This document shows, one piece after another, positions 1 to 13,147 of a DNA stretch of 64,000 nucleotides. The DNA is from Ricinus communis. Lineage: Eukaryota > Streptophyta > Magnoliopsida > Malpighiales > Euphorbiaceae. The notes under the pieces are model-generated. The model did no database searches and was not told where the DNA came from. It worked only from the letters and a program-made list of their open reading frames with translations. How positions within the stretch are numbered: the stretch's first letter is position 1; the number at the start of each line of letters is the position of its first letter. Location: contig NC_063263.1 in the NCBI RefSeq assembly GCF_019578655.1, positions 17,545,001 through 17,609,000 of the forward strand. The letters run 5' to 3'. A program made the translations under genes and the position numbers.

Positions 1-1639
1 CAATCTCTAATTTTAATTTTAGGATTAATTATATCAACAAGATTTTATATTTGATTGAAATTTAGTTGCTAAATTTTAATATTTAATTTAAATTTAAATC
101 CAATAAAATGTTTAAAATTTTTGATGGAGGTGACTAAATTATAAATGAAAACTAAAATCAAATGATTAAAATTAAATAAATTATACAAAATTAATAATCA
201 TTGATATATAATTCCTCTTCAATTTCATATTGTTGAACTATATTAATTTGAGTTATTGATTTCTAGAGTGAGAGTGAAAACCACATGAAGCTCAATATTT
301 CTTTTTTAAAATTATTCATTTATTTTTATTAAAAATCTTCATTACTTGGAAATTACAATATTTTCTTTATATATATAACTATATATTTTTTTTGAATTAA
401 AATAATAATTCTTCATCTCCTTTAAATCTTTTGAAATACTAAAAATTTTCCAACCTATAAAACATGAGATTGTCTAAAGTATTTTTTTTAAAATTTGTTT
501 CTTTGAGAAACTTTCCTTAGAGCATGAAAATGTCAAAGTTGTAAAATTAGGACAAATGCTAAAAGACATTTTACCATAGGTATTGATTGGTTAATTTCTG
601 TTACCAGCCTGGCCCAATAAGGTTGTAGTTTACATCACCAAGCTTTCCTGTGTTTGATATTTCACATCCTTGATTAAATTAAATTTGGGGTCATTAGCAT
701 ATATAATATATCACATCTTGATGAAAGATACCCAATGCATATGTATTATTTAGCATTTACCTCCAAGTTTCTTGTATGTGAACACAATTCTCTTTGGACC
801 ACCTATGTGTGATTTTATGTATGAATATAACATACTTGTCTTTAGCATATATGTAGAAAAGGGGGGAAAAGAATTAATACCCTATGTTTCATCTACACCA
901 TTAATTTTAGGCATTTAGCTTGTCAAATAATTAGTATCATACCTAGTTTTGGCTTTTATTTCATATTTTTCCACAGAATATCTCTTGCTATATATTGGGT
1001 TAGCTTGCTAATTAGGACTCTTTTAAGTCAAAAGAAACAAACAGCTATTTGTTATTGCCCAAATAAGGTTTGACCAAATGAAATTGATAAGAGTATCTTT
1101 GATGGCCAATAGCTTCAACGTATTCTCAAGTGTTCAAATGCTTCAAAAAACGTACGTCGTTTCTTTGACATATATAAGTATTCAATAGTTTATACGTTTG
1201 ATGTGAGGATGGCCGAATAGAAAATTAATAGTCTAAATACTTGCTCCACTTCACCTTCTCATGCTTTTATTCTTAATTTTTTTCTTAAATCAATGATAAA
1301 TGTTTGTTGAGATTAGAGATCAGTTAATTAACAACAAACATGTGAGGCTTAATTACACATATTAAATCTAATCATATAATCCTATCACATGTTTAATGCC
1401 ACTATTGGTAGTCGTATTAATTTTTATTTAATAAAAATTAAAGAAGTTTTAAGTTTGAATTTTTCTGTCTATTATCTATTATTAGTCATACATATTATGA
1501 GATAAATAAGAACGTAGTCTAGGTCTATGTTGATATTATATTAAAATAATAAACATACACAGTCATATGGTAGTCACTCGTGGGACGAGTCATGAATTTG
1601 TATGACTATATTTTATATTTTAGGAAATGCTTTTACTTT

Positions 1640-2042
1640 GTATTATTCTTATTAATTTATGTTCATAATTATTCTAATGACCTTCTAGATATGACCTTCA
1701 CTAGCCGTTGTTTGAGCACTAGCATCCAACGTTTTTATGAACATTAATCACATTTTATATAAAATTCTTTGATGAGTATGTATTAATTCTTACAGAGACT
1801 AAATAATGTTTCCAAATAAGAGACGGAAAACATAATTAAAGCAACATTAAAGAAATTAATTAGACTGCTAATTAATTAACTGTTCCAGCTCATGGAAATC
1901 TAATTAATTCGAAGTCAATATGCCTGTTGTATTGTGTTTGGAGTTATTGGATGTGACCAATTCAATTTAAGTAGGAAGTGGCATTAATTAGATACACTGT
2001 TAAAAATCTACAGGAAAAGGTACACAGTTTTCTCATCATTAA
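1640..2042. repeat. Diverged duplicate block A, copy 1
   Basis: This block is recognisably similar, in the same orientation, to 10,570-10,965. Shared anchors in the same order include a motif ending in ACAGAGAC near 1,795, the string TAATTAATTCGAAGTCAATA near 1,902, the string GCCTGTTGTATTGTGTTT near 1,922, GGCATTAATTAG near 1,980, and CACAGTTTT followed by TCATCATT near 2,024. No open frame is shared, so this looks like non-coding duplicated DNA. Confidence 0.75.
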
Positions 2043-2599
2043 TTAATTTCTGCAGCCCATTAATATACAACTCATGTTACAATTACAATGATACAGATCA
2101 ACAAATGAAAAATATGCACAACATATTCTTGTGATTTTGTTTTTGAATTTGCAATTTTTCTCTTTGAGTTGTTCCTTAATTTCATTATTTTGCATATAAA
2201 ATTTAATACAATCATTTATATGGCATATTGGATTACTGAAAATTTAGTCACCTCATGCAAATAATATTGGAAAATATTTGCTTAAATCTCATTTATGTCT
2301 ATACATCCAATTGATTAATGAATGATATATTATTATATATTAGTTCATTTATATTGCAGTACTAAATTTGGATTTTTGATCTAATCAGCACAACAGTGAT
2401 CATACTAAAAATCTATTATTAAATAGCTGACTAATCTTGATTTCTTATTTAAAATAGAGTTTTGTTTGGCTAATATTATTTTTGGAGGCACATGTTAAAA
2501 TGATGGTGAAAGCTTAATCATAATTAAGTCATTGGCGTAAGAAAACATGTCATTAGATAATGAAATTATCTAGAAGCATTAGTGGGACATAAATTAATT

Positions 2600-2895
2600 T
2601 TATTATAAAGGTAAAATACATATTGAACCTTTAAGCTTTTTAATTTTATTTTATTGATCTATTTAATTTTTATTTTATTTCAGTTTTACTTTTACTGAAT
2701 ATTTAATGGTCCTTAATTAAAACAAATATAAAAGTATAAGAATTCAGAATAAATAAAAAATTTATAAATTATATATAAAATTTTTAATAAAATTAAATTA
2801 TAAATTTAAAAGCTCAATTAAATAAATTAAAAATTCAAGAATTTATTAAAATAAAATAGAAAAATGTAGAGGTTTACTAATAGGTTTTGCCTATC
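2600..2895. mobile_element. MITE-like foldback element, family 1 copy 1
   Basis: The two ends are imperfect inverted repeats of roughly 80 bases: GCTTTTTAATTTTATTTTAT near 2,634 faces its complement (ATAAAATAGAAAAATG) near 2,852. The outer ends also pair in the same imperfect way. The element has no coding capacity. Its arms resemble those of 24,195-24,480, so the two look like members of one small non-autonomous family. I could not define a target-site duplication. Confidence 0.5.
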
Positions 2896-4411
2896 ATAAA
2901 TCGATTTACGTAAGAAAATATTTAAGTAGATGATGGAGTCATTTTGCCATGACACACACTTGCTAATATAAATAAGAATTAAGTTAATAATTTTTGCTCT
3001 TGTCAGGCTAATTTAAGTTGAAATTGTATTATAGTTTTTGAAGAACCTACTGAAATATTGTCTCACGAGATAATTCTTTAAAATAAATTTTTGTATATGT
3101 ACAAAGAGTAAACCGAAGAAGCTGATTGGGTTCACATGGTAATAGAGTTTTCAAATGATGCATGATTGGTCTGCAAATGTAGCCACCAAAATAGCCTATC
3201 AAAATCTATTTTGTCACTTGGGTAGAAAAGAATGGTAGCTCCTCTGTTTCTTCGGCCATCATTTAGCAAAAACAAAAAGTTGACTTTGGTTCTGAAGCTT
3301 CGGCTCGCTTTCTGTCCAGTTACTCATGGCATGGCCTCTTTTCACTTCATACCAACTCTAACAATTCAACACAATCTAAAGAGAACAAAAGAAAAAGAAG
3401 AACCCTTTTGACCTGAAAAAGGCAATCTCTGTGGGGGAATTGCATACGTGCAATCTTTTAATCTTATTATAGCTTATAACGAACTTTAAAAAGCTTGGAA
3501 AATTCAGCACTCTCACCAACTTTGTTTATGAAATGCCATTTAAAAATAAAAAGAAAAAAGAAAATGGATTTGGAATTGACTGTGTTTCATGATTGGCGTG
3601 TTATATGTATTTTATTTGTAGTTGCTTATGTACTTCCTAAGGTGAGACAATCATCCGACACTCCATGTTATATGACCAGCTTCCGAAGCTCTATTATATA
3701 CCTTTAATGTAAGGGGTGAGATTAATAAAATGCCAATTTTAGAGGATCATTTTATATTTACATGTAGATATTGCCCCCTTTAATAAATTATTATTATTTC
3801 TATTCTCCTCATCAATTTAGAAATTAAATGTAGGCATCTGCACCCTCTAAAAACCACACTTCCGATCTCTTGCTTGGTAAATTCCTCCATCCACCGTTGA
3901 TTTATGAATTTAAAGCAGAAATTTGAGCAACGACTCTCTTCCAATAGCATAAAAGAACTAGCAATAAAAAATATTAAAGCAATAAAAATTTCTTGTCTAC
4001 GCTTCATATATACCCTTATCCATACACTAAACTGATATATGATTATCAGTTTTAAATGATAAAGTATGTGTCAATTATCCAATATCAAAATATAAAACAT
4101 TCACGTATACGTGTCACTCTCCTATTAATTGTGATATATATATATATATCAAATTTAGATAAGAAATGAGTGTGTGCATGCATTGCTATGTGGCTATTGC
4201 CAACTCTCGGTTCATATAATTCTATTTAGTTGTATACTACAAAACCACACAAGGGCGAGAGTAGAAATTAATTAGAGTCTAAATCTTTTCTTTTATAATA
4301 TGTAGAGTCAAAACAGAAATATTAGAAAAATTCAATATATAGTGAATAAACTAAACTTCAATAATATATAACTGAAATTTAATTAAATGGGCAGAACTAT
4401 AAATATAAAAT

Positions 4412-4512
4412 TTCTGGGGAAGCTCTAAGTATTTTTGAAAATAATTAAAAACTTTATAGGTAAATTGTGGGGGGCCATGGTTCCCTCAGAGGAATACCTA
4501 ATTCGGCCCCTG
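4412..4512. mobile_element. hAT-like terminal fragment
   Basis: Read on the minus strand from 4,512, the sequence begins CAGGGGCCGAATTAGG and continues into a C-rich GGCCCCCC stretch, then AT-rich DNA. I recall CAGGGGCGGA-type ends followed by a GGCCCC segment from common non-autonomous plant hAT-like elements. The opposite terminus is not evident, so this is probably a truncated end. The 77-codon frame across it is not a gene. Confidence 0.35.
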
Positions 4513-5682
4513 ATACCACCATTGCATGGTTTGTTTTTGAACCTTAAAACGTTTCGGTCAATAACAACAAAAGAAGAAAAAGTAGGACTTACTTGAAAAG
4601 CAGAAGGAAGGAAGCCACCCCCAGCAAGAATGAGAAATTGATGAAAAATATTTAACATTACATATTATTCATTTTTCATTATCCTTTTTTATTATTTTAT
4701 TTTTCTTTAGGGTTAGTGCGTATGTCTAAAAGCATCAACCTCTAGAAAGATTATTCTATTTAAACACAAAAAGAAAAAGAAGAAAGAAAATCTTAAAGGG
4801 AAAATATATAAAGCATGTGGTATGAGGTTGACAAGAGAAAGTGCAGTCCATATTATAAAGTTAACATTGTGTGCCCAAACAACAAAAGCTTATCGCGTAA
4901 GGCAGTTACAATGGACCACAGTTGCACTAACTGAAAAAATACCATTATATGACCCACACCTTCAACATAATTCATTCAGGTTCAAACCGTGGAATGAAGC
5001 AATCTTTATATACTAGCTCTCTTTTTTTGCTGTGAACTAATTTGAATAGAGTTTAAGTTCGTCACAGTAATACTAATCTCGAAATTAGACAGAGAGATCT
5101 AATTAAAATGAGGATTTAAACATTTTTCAAAAAATATTTTAAGAAATCGATCATTTAAAATTCAAACTCTAGGCTACTATCCCTCGGCAATTTGGTGCGT
5201 ATGCTTCACTGTTTATGATAACAATATTTGTAGGGAACTCCTTAGACAAAAGATATAGTGTTCAAGAAGGAGGACATAATATGCATTTTTGTTTTGGAAC
5301 TGAGCAATGCATGATTCAATTAATTTGTTAATTTTTTATTAATTGACTTTTAATTATTTAAACTACAAAAGGAACTTAATTCAGACCAACATTAAACTCG
5401 CGTCACATTTTTGTTAAACAACTGCTCCACTTGATTCTTTCTTTTTATCACATATAGCAGGCCTGTTTTTATTACAAATAAGTGGCATGGAGCTTTTTAT
5501 TATTATTTTAATTTTTCATGCTTTATTTTTAATTTTGTTACTATCATCACATAATGGGATTGCTCTTCATTATTTAACTCTGGTTATTAACAAAGTAAAA
5601 TATAATATAGTGTGAATAATCTAATAAATTAAATAAACTATTTTTTGTTTGTTTAAGTTGCTTAAAAACATTTTAAATTGGG

Positions 5683-5740
5683 AAAGTGCATGGACACTTG
5701 TGACTAGATTATAGTTGACAAAGTCAAATGCCAAATGATG
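5683..5740. repeat. Diverged duplicate block B, copy 1
   Basis: Contains ACACTTGTGACTA, then a TTGA(C/T)AA(A/G)GTCAAA motif and GCCAAA, matched in order by 10,975-11,034. It lies between blocks A and C in both copies, so it supports one original duplication rather than unrelated repeats. The downstream end runs into the CATGCAT tandem repeat. Confidence 0.6.
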
Positions 5741-5741
5741 A

Positions 5742-5790
5742 CATGCATCGAGTAATGAATGGCATGCATCGAGTAATGAATGGCATGCAT
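5742..5790. repeat. 21-bp tandem repeat with CATGCAT (RY) motifs
   Basis: Two exact 21-bp units (5,742-5,762 and 5,763-5,783) plus the first 7 bases of a third. Each unit starts with CATGCAT, giving three copies spaced exactly 21 bases apart, about two helical turns. CATGCA is the RY element bound by B3 factors such as ABI3/FUS3/LEC2 in seed-gene promoters. There is no gene nearby, so a regulatory role is not supported by position. Confidence 0.85.
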
Positions 5791-8426
5791 CTTAGTTATA
5801 CAGGCCTTGCTCTTAATATACTTATAAGAAAATCCCTTTCAAATATTTCTTTCAATTCTCTAATGATATATTTTGATTTCTTTGGATAATAAATTATAAG
5901 GATAAAGACTTCAAAAAGGTGATAATAATTACATGGTTAGATTTAACTAAACAAACATGTGGATCACTAACTCACTTTTCAATTATCATTGCTTAATGCC
6001 GAAGGCCAATTTAGAAATGACTATTTCCAAGATTCTTGTGGGAGACCGACCAATGAACAATCTAGCTGAACAAATGAGGCATGTTGATGGTGGTTTTAGA
6101 ATTTTCTTATATCCTAACTTATTAAAAATAACAGTTAATATATAATAGAAAATACTAACTTTATTACTCCATAGACCTGAAATTCAACAATTTTCTAAAG
6201 AGATTTAACTATAAAAAAAGTAACACCCACTGACCCTCGAAAAGAAGAACCGTGTTCTCTTTAGTTGCCTCAAATTAGCCATACAATAATGGAGATAATT
6301 GATGTTCAAAATAAATAAATAATAGGAATAGTTCTGTTTTTCTTATTTTGATTCCAGTGGACTTCAAGTCTTCTTCCCAAAAGTAAATATGCCAATTTAA
6401 GCCTTGGTCGGAGAAGAATATAATGGACATATGCGTTTCAAATGGACCTCCCCCCGGTTTAGCTCAATCTTTTTTCCTTTCAAAAAACGCCCATATTTTT
6501 GATCCCATGCTGTGTTGAATATGGCAGTATTTCAGAGTATGAAACAGAATCTATCAATCGTGCATTTTCTTACTCAGTAACGGGATCAAAATCTTTCCTT
6601 GGGATCTTTGAGCTTCCAGAACTCATGGCAGAATTATAATTTCTCAACATATAATAATTTGCCATAGATGGATTAAAATATTTCAGCGTTGGATACATAA
6701 GAAATAGATCTACAAAATTTAGTGAATGCTTCGAATTGAGTAAACTTGGGAGATATTCATAATTCTGTATATTTGGTTCCATTTGAGTGATTATGAGATG
6801 GTGTTGATTTTATGAAGAGAAAGAATTTTGATTATTTGATATATTTCTAGCATTCTCATTTAGCCTAATTACTAATTTAATTCTGAATTTTATACTTTTT
6901 GACAATTTTATTTAATTATTTAAAAAATTTAAAATAAACGATTTATTTTTAAAAACACTTGTTAGTAACAATTTTAAAATTTATAATGAAAAAAATGACG
7001 TGACAAGTCAATTATGCTTACTGATATAAAAATTACTAAGTTAATAAAAATTTATTAAATTTTAGATATAAAATATGTGAAAGAATGCACGTATATGAGA
7101 TTTTTAATAGTGAAATTATTAAATATATGATAAACTATTTTTACTGATTGATAATTATTATTCTTTTACTAAGCACAATTGATTTACTATATCATCTTTT
7201 CTACTGTGAAATTTCAAAAATTATCATCATAAAATATATACAAGAAAAGAATTAAAAGAATAAGTATTTATTTTAAAAGTTTAAAAAAATTTAATAAAAT
7301 TATTAAAAAATGTAAATTTCAGAATTTAATTTATAGTTAAACTAAATTCTTGAGTAAAAGTATGAGAATTGAGAAATTGAAATAAATGTGTCACTTATTT
7401 ATAAAGAATTTTTTATAATTATTTAAAAATATTACCGTTGAAATGTTAAATAAAATAAATTGAGCGTCATCCATTATACCGTTGATCGCCCAAAACACCA
7501 TAACAAATTAGTTTTAACTTTAAGAAACAAACAAAAAAAAAAAGCGACGAAAAAATGGCGAATTCTGCGTGTAATCAGTGTTAGACGCAGTATTAGACAC
7601 AGAAATTCAATGTTCAATTTATTACATTCTCACTGTGGGGAGAGTGACCGTTTGAGGAGGTTTGGCTTTTAGTTGCAGACGTTCTTAAGTTGGATGGTGT
7701 TGTCCATTTGATTGATTTTGCTATCACAGAGAATAAAGGGCCGCAGCTTTGGGTCATTTTATGAGGAGGTGTGAGCATCTGAATTTGAGGGACCTCTATG
7801 GCTTAGGACCTTTAAGGCTTGTAAGAATTCTTAATTTGGAATATAATGTAATTTGTGTCAAACTTCAATGAAAATGTGAATTTCTCTTTAAAAAAGTATG
7901 GTGATTTGTTTATTTTCTTTAAATTCAATGCAATTGTGATTTATGATTGTCTCATTGGATGTAATGGTCATGTTAATTAGTCGTAAGAATTAATATATTT
8001 AGAAATATTTGACTTTCATAGTAATGTCTCCCGATTACATTAAAGAAAAAGAAGACCTTGAAAATCCCTACGAAATTAATGCCTACAACTTCCAATCTAA
8101 AAAGCATATCCTAACGACAAAAACTCTCAAAGAACAAGCTACTCATCCACGTCAAACTCCAAATTTTATGTCTATTTGAGTATAAATAATTTATTTTTAT
8201 TTATTTTAAATTTACTCTTTATATTTAAAATATTACTTAAATAGAAAACAATTTTTTTTATAAAGCAAACATGTTATTACAAATTTTATTTTATTTAAAA
8301 ACTAAAAAATAAAAATGAAAAGAAATTTCTATAAATAAACAGACCTTTATATATTTCTATGATAACAAGCTTCACTATTTTTTTTTACTACTTATTTATT
8401 GAAGGCTTCGGTAGATTGTGATTGCA

Positions 8427-8451
8427 TAATATATATATATATATATATATT
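8427..8451. repeat. (AT)n microsatellite
   Basis: An uninterrupted alternating AT run in an AT-rich background; a simple repeat only. Confidence 0.9.
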
Positions 8452-8595
8452 TATTATACTCATTATAAAATTAATAAACTTTTATTATCATTCAAAATTT
8501 CTATTATTATTTATTTATACAGTAAACATAAAAAATTTGAAATCGAAGTAATAAGATAATGAGATATAACCAAATAGTAGAATGGGGGCACAAGC

Positions 8596-8880
8596 AAAGA
8601 AAGAAAATGACTGATTAATTTCATATATTTCATAGTCTTGAATATGACACTTCATGTGAATGCCATACATACACACACGTTGTGATTTTCTTTGCAATGG
8701 GAAGTGAGGACTTATTTGGATGCTATGAAAACGTATTTGGATCGCTAGTTGTATCAATCGAATTGGGTACCTTTCGGTTAGTTTATTCAGTTTTCACGTC
8801 ATTTTGCATCAAAGTCTTCTTCTTTACTCGTTTTAGGTTCCTTCCATTTAATGGATTCGTTCTCTCCATGTTTTTTCTTT
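8596..8880. repeat. Diverged duplicate block C, copy 1
   Basis: Shares with 11,300-11,600, in order: AAAATGACTG, TTCTTTGCAATGGGAAGTGA, GACTTAT(T)TGGAT, a CGCTAG/CCCTAG motif followed by an AATTGAATTGGG/AATTGAATGC-like segment, then TCTTCTTCTTTACTCGTTTT and CATTTAATGG. The similarity extends over about 280 bases. An 86-codon frame on + overlaps it but is not conserved in the other copy, so I do not call it a gene. Confidence 0.7.
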
Positions 8881-10569
8881 TAATTTATAGGTGGACAACC
8901 CACCATAAAATATTCAATTACTACATTCATCGTAAAAAATAAAAATACATATAAATCTATTAGTTTAATTTATTTAAATTATGTTTTGACTCTTATATTT
9001 TATTTTATTTTTTTCCTAAATTTAATAAATCTATTAAAAATATTAAAATTTTGATAATCTCAATCAGGACAAGCTGATATTAGTATTTAAAATCCAAAAG
9101 TCCACAATACACATTATTCATCATATTTACAATTAAAAATATTAGCTTTAACTATAAATAAATAGAAATTCAAACCTATACTTTAAATATTATTAAATCC
9201 ATTTCTATTTTATATGTAAAGAATGATCCATTTTATATAGAAATCATGAATATTTCATTCATTCAAAATTAAAAAGTACAATCTGATCAATGACGAAAAT
9301 AAAAATATTACAATTAAGAAATATAAAAAAAAATAATTACATTTGAATAATAAAATTTATGTTCATATTCTTCAATTTTATTAAGAGAGCTTAGAAATTC
9401 CCTATCACTAAGAAATAAGAAACATAAACAATTTATAAAGATAAAAATCTAACCAACTAAGTAGCTATTCTAGTCATTTCTCGCATTGGTTGGATTCAAA
9501 CTCAAATTTATTTGGTGAGCTCTAATACTCTCTCATTTATTTAACTCTCATTTAATCATTTCATAATAAATCTCTTCTAATTTACAATTTGACGATCTAC
9601 GCAAGTTGTACTCTACGACTATTTTAAACTACAAATTGACTCTTTAATTTTTAAATGAATATGATTGCAAGAACATCAATAAAAAGATTCTACCATTAAC
9701 ATTGCATTTCTATGAAGAAAAATGAATCACGCTCGATTTAGAATAATTGACGGTAAGTTAGAAAATGAAATTTTAATAAAAAATAAAAAATATTATTGAT
9801 TGACAGTAGGTTGAAAGATGAAAGTTTGATAAAAACAAAAAAGAATAAGAAAGAAAAATGAGAGGGAATTAGGATTCTTTGTCAACTCTTTAATTAAATC
9901 TAATAACAGTGGTCTCAACCAATTTATTTTTCAAATTTTACGATTCCCTTAGCACTTAATTAAGTGGTTTGGTTTATCATTTAACTTTTTTTTTAATTAT
10001 TTCTTAGGCTAACAGATTATAAACTATACAAATAAAAAAAAATCAAAAATTAAGATTTTTTAAGCTTTTGAATCACTTTATTCATTATATATAGAAAAAC
10101 TGTTGGAAAAATACCAAGGTCAAATTTTTTAATTCACATTCTTTAATATCAATAAAAGTTTATAATTTTTATAATGGAAAATATATATCACTTTTATATT
10201 ATGAAATATGTAAGAAGGAAGTCCAAGCTGAAGATCATAAAAGCATATATTAATTTTATTTTTCTTCTTTTCTTTTCAATTTTCTTCTTCTTATAAGGTG
10301 AATTTTAAAGTATTATAGTTATAGTAACTTTTCAATATTTTAATATAAAATTTTAAATTAATCTATATAAATATATTTTCTTTCATAAATCTATGGAATA
10401 ATATTTTAATATATAATTTTATATAAAAGTTACATGTTAAAATATCTTATGTAAATCTGATTATATTTTTTTTAAATAAACATATAAAAATATTAAAAAA
10501 TCATTGTAATTACCACATCATAATATTCACCAAATTATAATCATACATTTTACATGCATTATAAACTTA

Positions 10570-10965
10570 CTTTTATTAATTTTTGTTTCTAATAATGTGT
10601 AAGATCTTCTAAATATGATCATCAATTGCCATTGTTTGAATATTTTTAGAACTCAACAAGCATCCGACATCCCATAATAATTGATTTATATATATAAGTT
10701 ATATTTGAAATGGCTATGTAACTGTATATTGGTCTTACAGAGACGAAATAATGTTTCAAAATAAGAGATAGAGAAGGTAATTAAAGCAACATAAAAAGAC
10801 TGCTAAAATAACAGTTTCAGCTCATGAAAACTAATTAATTCGAAGTCAATAAATTGGACATTTGCTGCCTGTTGTATTGTGTTTTGGAGTAATTAGATGG
10901 ATAGAAGTGGCATTAATTAGGTATTAACATCTTTTATGGAAAAGGATCACAGTTTTGTCATCATT
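10570..10965. repeat. Diverged duplicate block A, copy 2
   Basis: Second copy of the block at 1,640-2,042, with the same ordered anchors (ACAGAGAC near 10,738; AATTAATTCGAAGTCAATA near 10,832; GCCTGTTGTATTGTGTTT near 10,867; GGCATTAATTAGGTA; CACAGTTTTGTCATCATT near 10,948). Small indels separate the anchors. It is followed within about 10 bases by block B copy 2. Confidence 0.75.
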
Positions 10966-10974
10966 ATAAAAAAT

Positions 10975-11034
10975 GAAATGCACACTTGTGACTATATTAT
11001 AAAAAAAAAATTGATAAGGTCAAAAGCCAAAATG
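10975..11034. repeat. Diverged duplicate block B, copy 2
   Basis: Matches 5,683-5,740 (ACACTTGTGACTA, a run of A replacing part of the spacer, then GGTCAAAAGCCAAA). It sits directly after block A copy 2, whereas copy 1 is 3.6 kb from its block A. Insertions in the first copy, or deletions in this one, explain the difference. Confidence 0.6.
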
Positions 11035-11299
11035 AAATTGATCTTAAATTAGCAGATAGAGATATTTGATTGAATAAAATACTAAAATTATAATTATTCC
11101 TTAATTAAATATACAAAGATGGTTTGTTGCTTATAGAAAGCAATTCTGAGGAAATGGTCATGCCATTCTCTAATTCAAACAGTCCGATAAAGTGTTGGAA
11201 GCAGATGATGTGAATCCAGAAAGCAATTTAATAGCGCGTTATGGCAAGCATCAACATAGACATAGACGTATATGGGCCAATGGTAGGAGTGGGGCATGT

Positions 11300-11600
11300 T
11301 GACATACATAATGAAAATGACTGGCTAATACTTGTTGAATGTAAAATAATGCACATGCTTTATTGCTATTTTATTTATTGTCATCTTCTTTGCAATGGGA
11401 AGTGATGACTTATTGGATATAAGGTAAATGTTTATACATCCCTAGAGTTACAAATTGAATGCTTCTTGGTTTAATATTTTTATTCTTTTTCTAAAATTTA
11501 CAATATTTTCTTTATTCCTATTGTGCTAAAATATTAAAAGTATCTTCTTCTTTACTCGTTTTGGGTTTCTATCATTTAATGGGCTGACTTTCATGTTATT
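11300..11600. repeat. Diverged duplicate block C, copy 2
   Basis: Second copy of block C (compare 8,596-8,880), with TTCTTTGCAATGGGAAGTGA near 11,386 and TCTTCTTCTTTACTCGTTTT near 11,543 as the clearest anchors. An 86-codon frame on the minus strand overlaps it but has no counterpart in the other copy. Confidence 0.7.
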
Positions 11601-12805
11601 TTTGTGTTTGTTAGTGATTTTATGAGTTTGCAATTTTTGTGAATTGAAAATGAATGTGTTTTGGAAATTACTGGGATTAGTCATGGGGGATCGCAGGTGG
11701 TTCGAAAATGAAGATTTGGATGAAAAATATGGTCCGCGTTTTCCTTTTAGAGTAAAAACGAAAAGAGGGAAGAAAAATCCCAACACGGGATAGAGAGTTT
11801 TTCATTTCCAAACATCGTTTATGTTAAATGAAGTCTAAATTATATCCTCAAGTTGTGCCAAAAACCCTATATTTAAAAGCATACTGCTATTTTTATTAAT
11901 TAGATGTAATAGTAAGATTTAAAATTTAGTCGTTTCTATTTATATATACCCACAACTTAATGTTGTTTTGTAAAATTATGGAATGAAAGAAAAGGCAAAT
12001 GAAGAGACAAACAGAAGATGAGAGCCATTTAGAACACAATAAAACAGTCTAGAGTGTTTTCAATGCTTTTAAAAAGAATTCATAAAATTTGAATTAAATT
12101 TTTATAAAATATTTTAACATGTTATCCAAGAGGAGGTTAAGAAAACAGATTAAAGAAAACACGTTATAGGAAAGGAAACTAAGATTATTGATTCTATTAT
12201 GTTCCGTCCGAAAATACGAAAATGTCTTATTTTATTAAAAAAAAATAAAATAAATTTTGTTCCATATATGTCAATATTTCGGCCATCTCGGACTGAAATG
12301 ACCGAAATTGTCATTTCGGTCGAAATTAACGAAATAGACCGAAATAAAGCAACTTTATAAAAAGAGAATATCATTAAATCGAGTTAAGTAGTTTAATAAT
12401 ACTTAATTCTAACATAATAAAATCTCTTTTTTCTATATCAATAAAAACAAATTGAAATCTAAAATTTCAAATAATCATCTCTTTATCTTTATCTATCATC
12501 TGAGATTGCGCTTTATAGTTTAATTATATTTTCTTTTCATCAACTTATAATTTTTTTATGATATATAATCTTATATTATTTAATAATAACAACTCTAAAC
12601 TTATGTAATTTGATTTTCATAGCTTTATCTCATAAGATAATATTTTATAATTTAGTCGGTTGTGTTATAGAAAGAGATTTTATTATTATAATTCTATAAT
12701 AATGAAAAATTCAGTATATATGTACTTGTTATTTTCTAATATGCTATTTAATTAAATTATGGATAATATTTTTATAATGTTGTATTTTAATAATTTAAAA
12801 TTAAA

Positions 12806-13147
12806 TTATATAATATAATTCGGAACAGTCCAAAATAGAACGCTGAAATACTCTGTCATTCTACCAACAAATTTGCAAGAAAGGCCGAAATAAAATTCAT
12901 AACTTTGAAGGAAACTCCCATACTGTCCTGCAAGAGCACATAAAAAAAGTGACAGCCTAAAGTTAAAATTGTAGCCCATAGCAGCAAGACGATCCGCACT
13001 ATGATTAACTACTAAAACAAACACTACAATTTACAAACGCCAATGCTAGCACTGAAACCTGCAACATAATTCCTTATAACACCACTTGCACAATCCCTGC
13101 CACCGGGACTCCTCATTGCACCATCTGTATTCAACTTAACTTTTATA
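12806..13147 (-). pseudogene. LINE-type RNase H remnant with internal deletion
   Basis: On the minus strand, starting near 13,147, a frame reads KVKLNTDGAMRSPGG and then a GVIRN-like segment, the start of the RNase H domain that follows reverse transcriptase in plant LINEs (the D of TDGA is the first catalytic Asp). It stops at a TAG-like break near 13,030. The next frame carries HSADRLAAMGYNF, which resembles the C-terminal (V)ADRLA motif. The central part of the domain is missing, so this is a broken remnant. The upstream reverse transcriptase is not present nearby. Confidence 0.6.

Noticed and set aside
5742..5790. Spaced exact repeats considered as a CRISPR-like array
   Set aside because: The units are directly adjacent with no spacers, in a plant nuclear context.
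6570..6782. 70-codon minus frame MEPNIQNYEYLPSLLNS
   Set aside because: Isolated, no recognisable motif, no conservation seen within the window.
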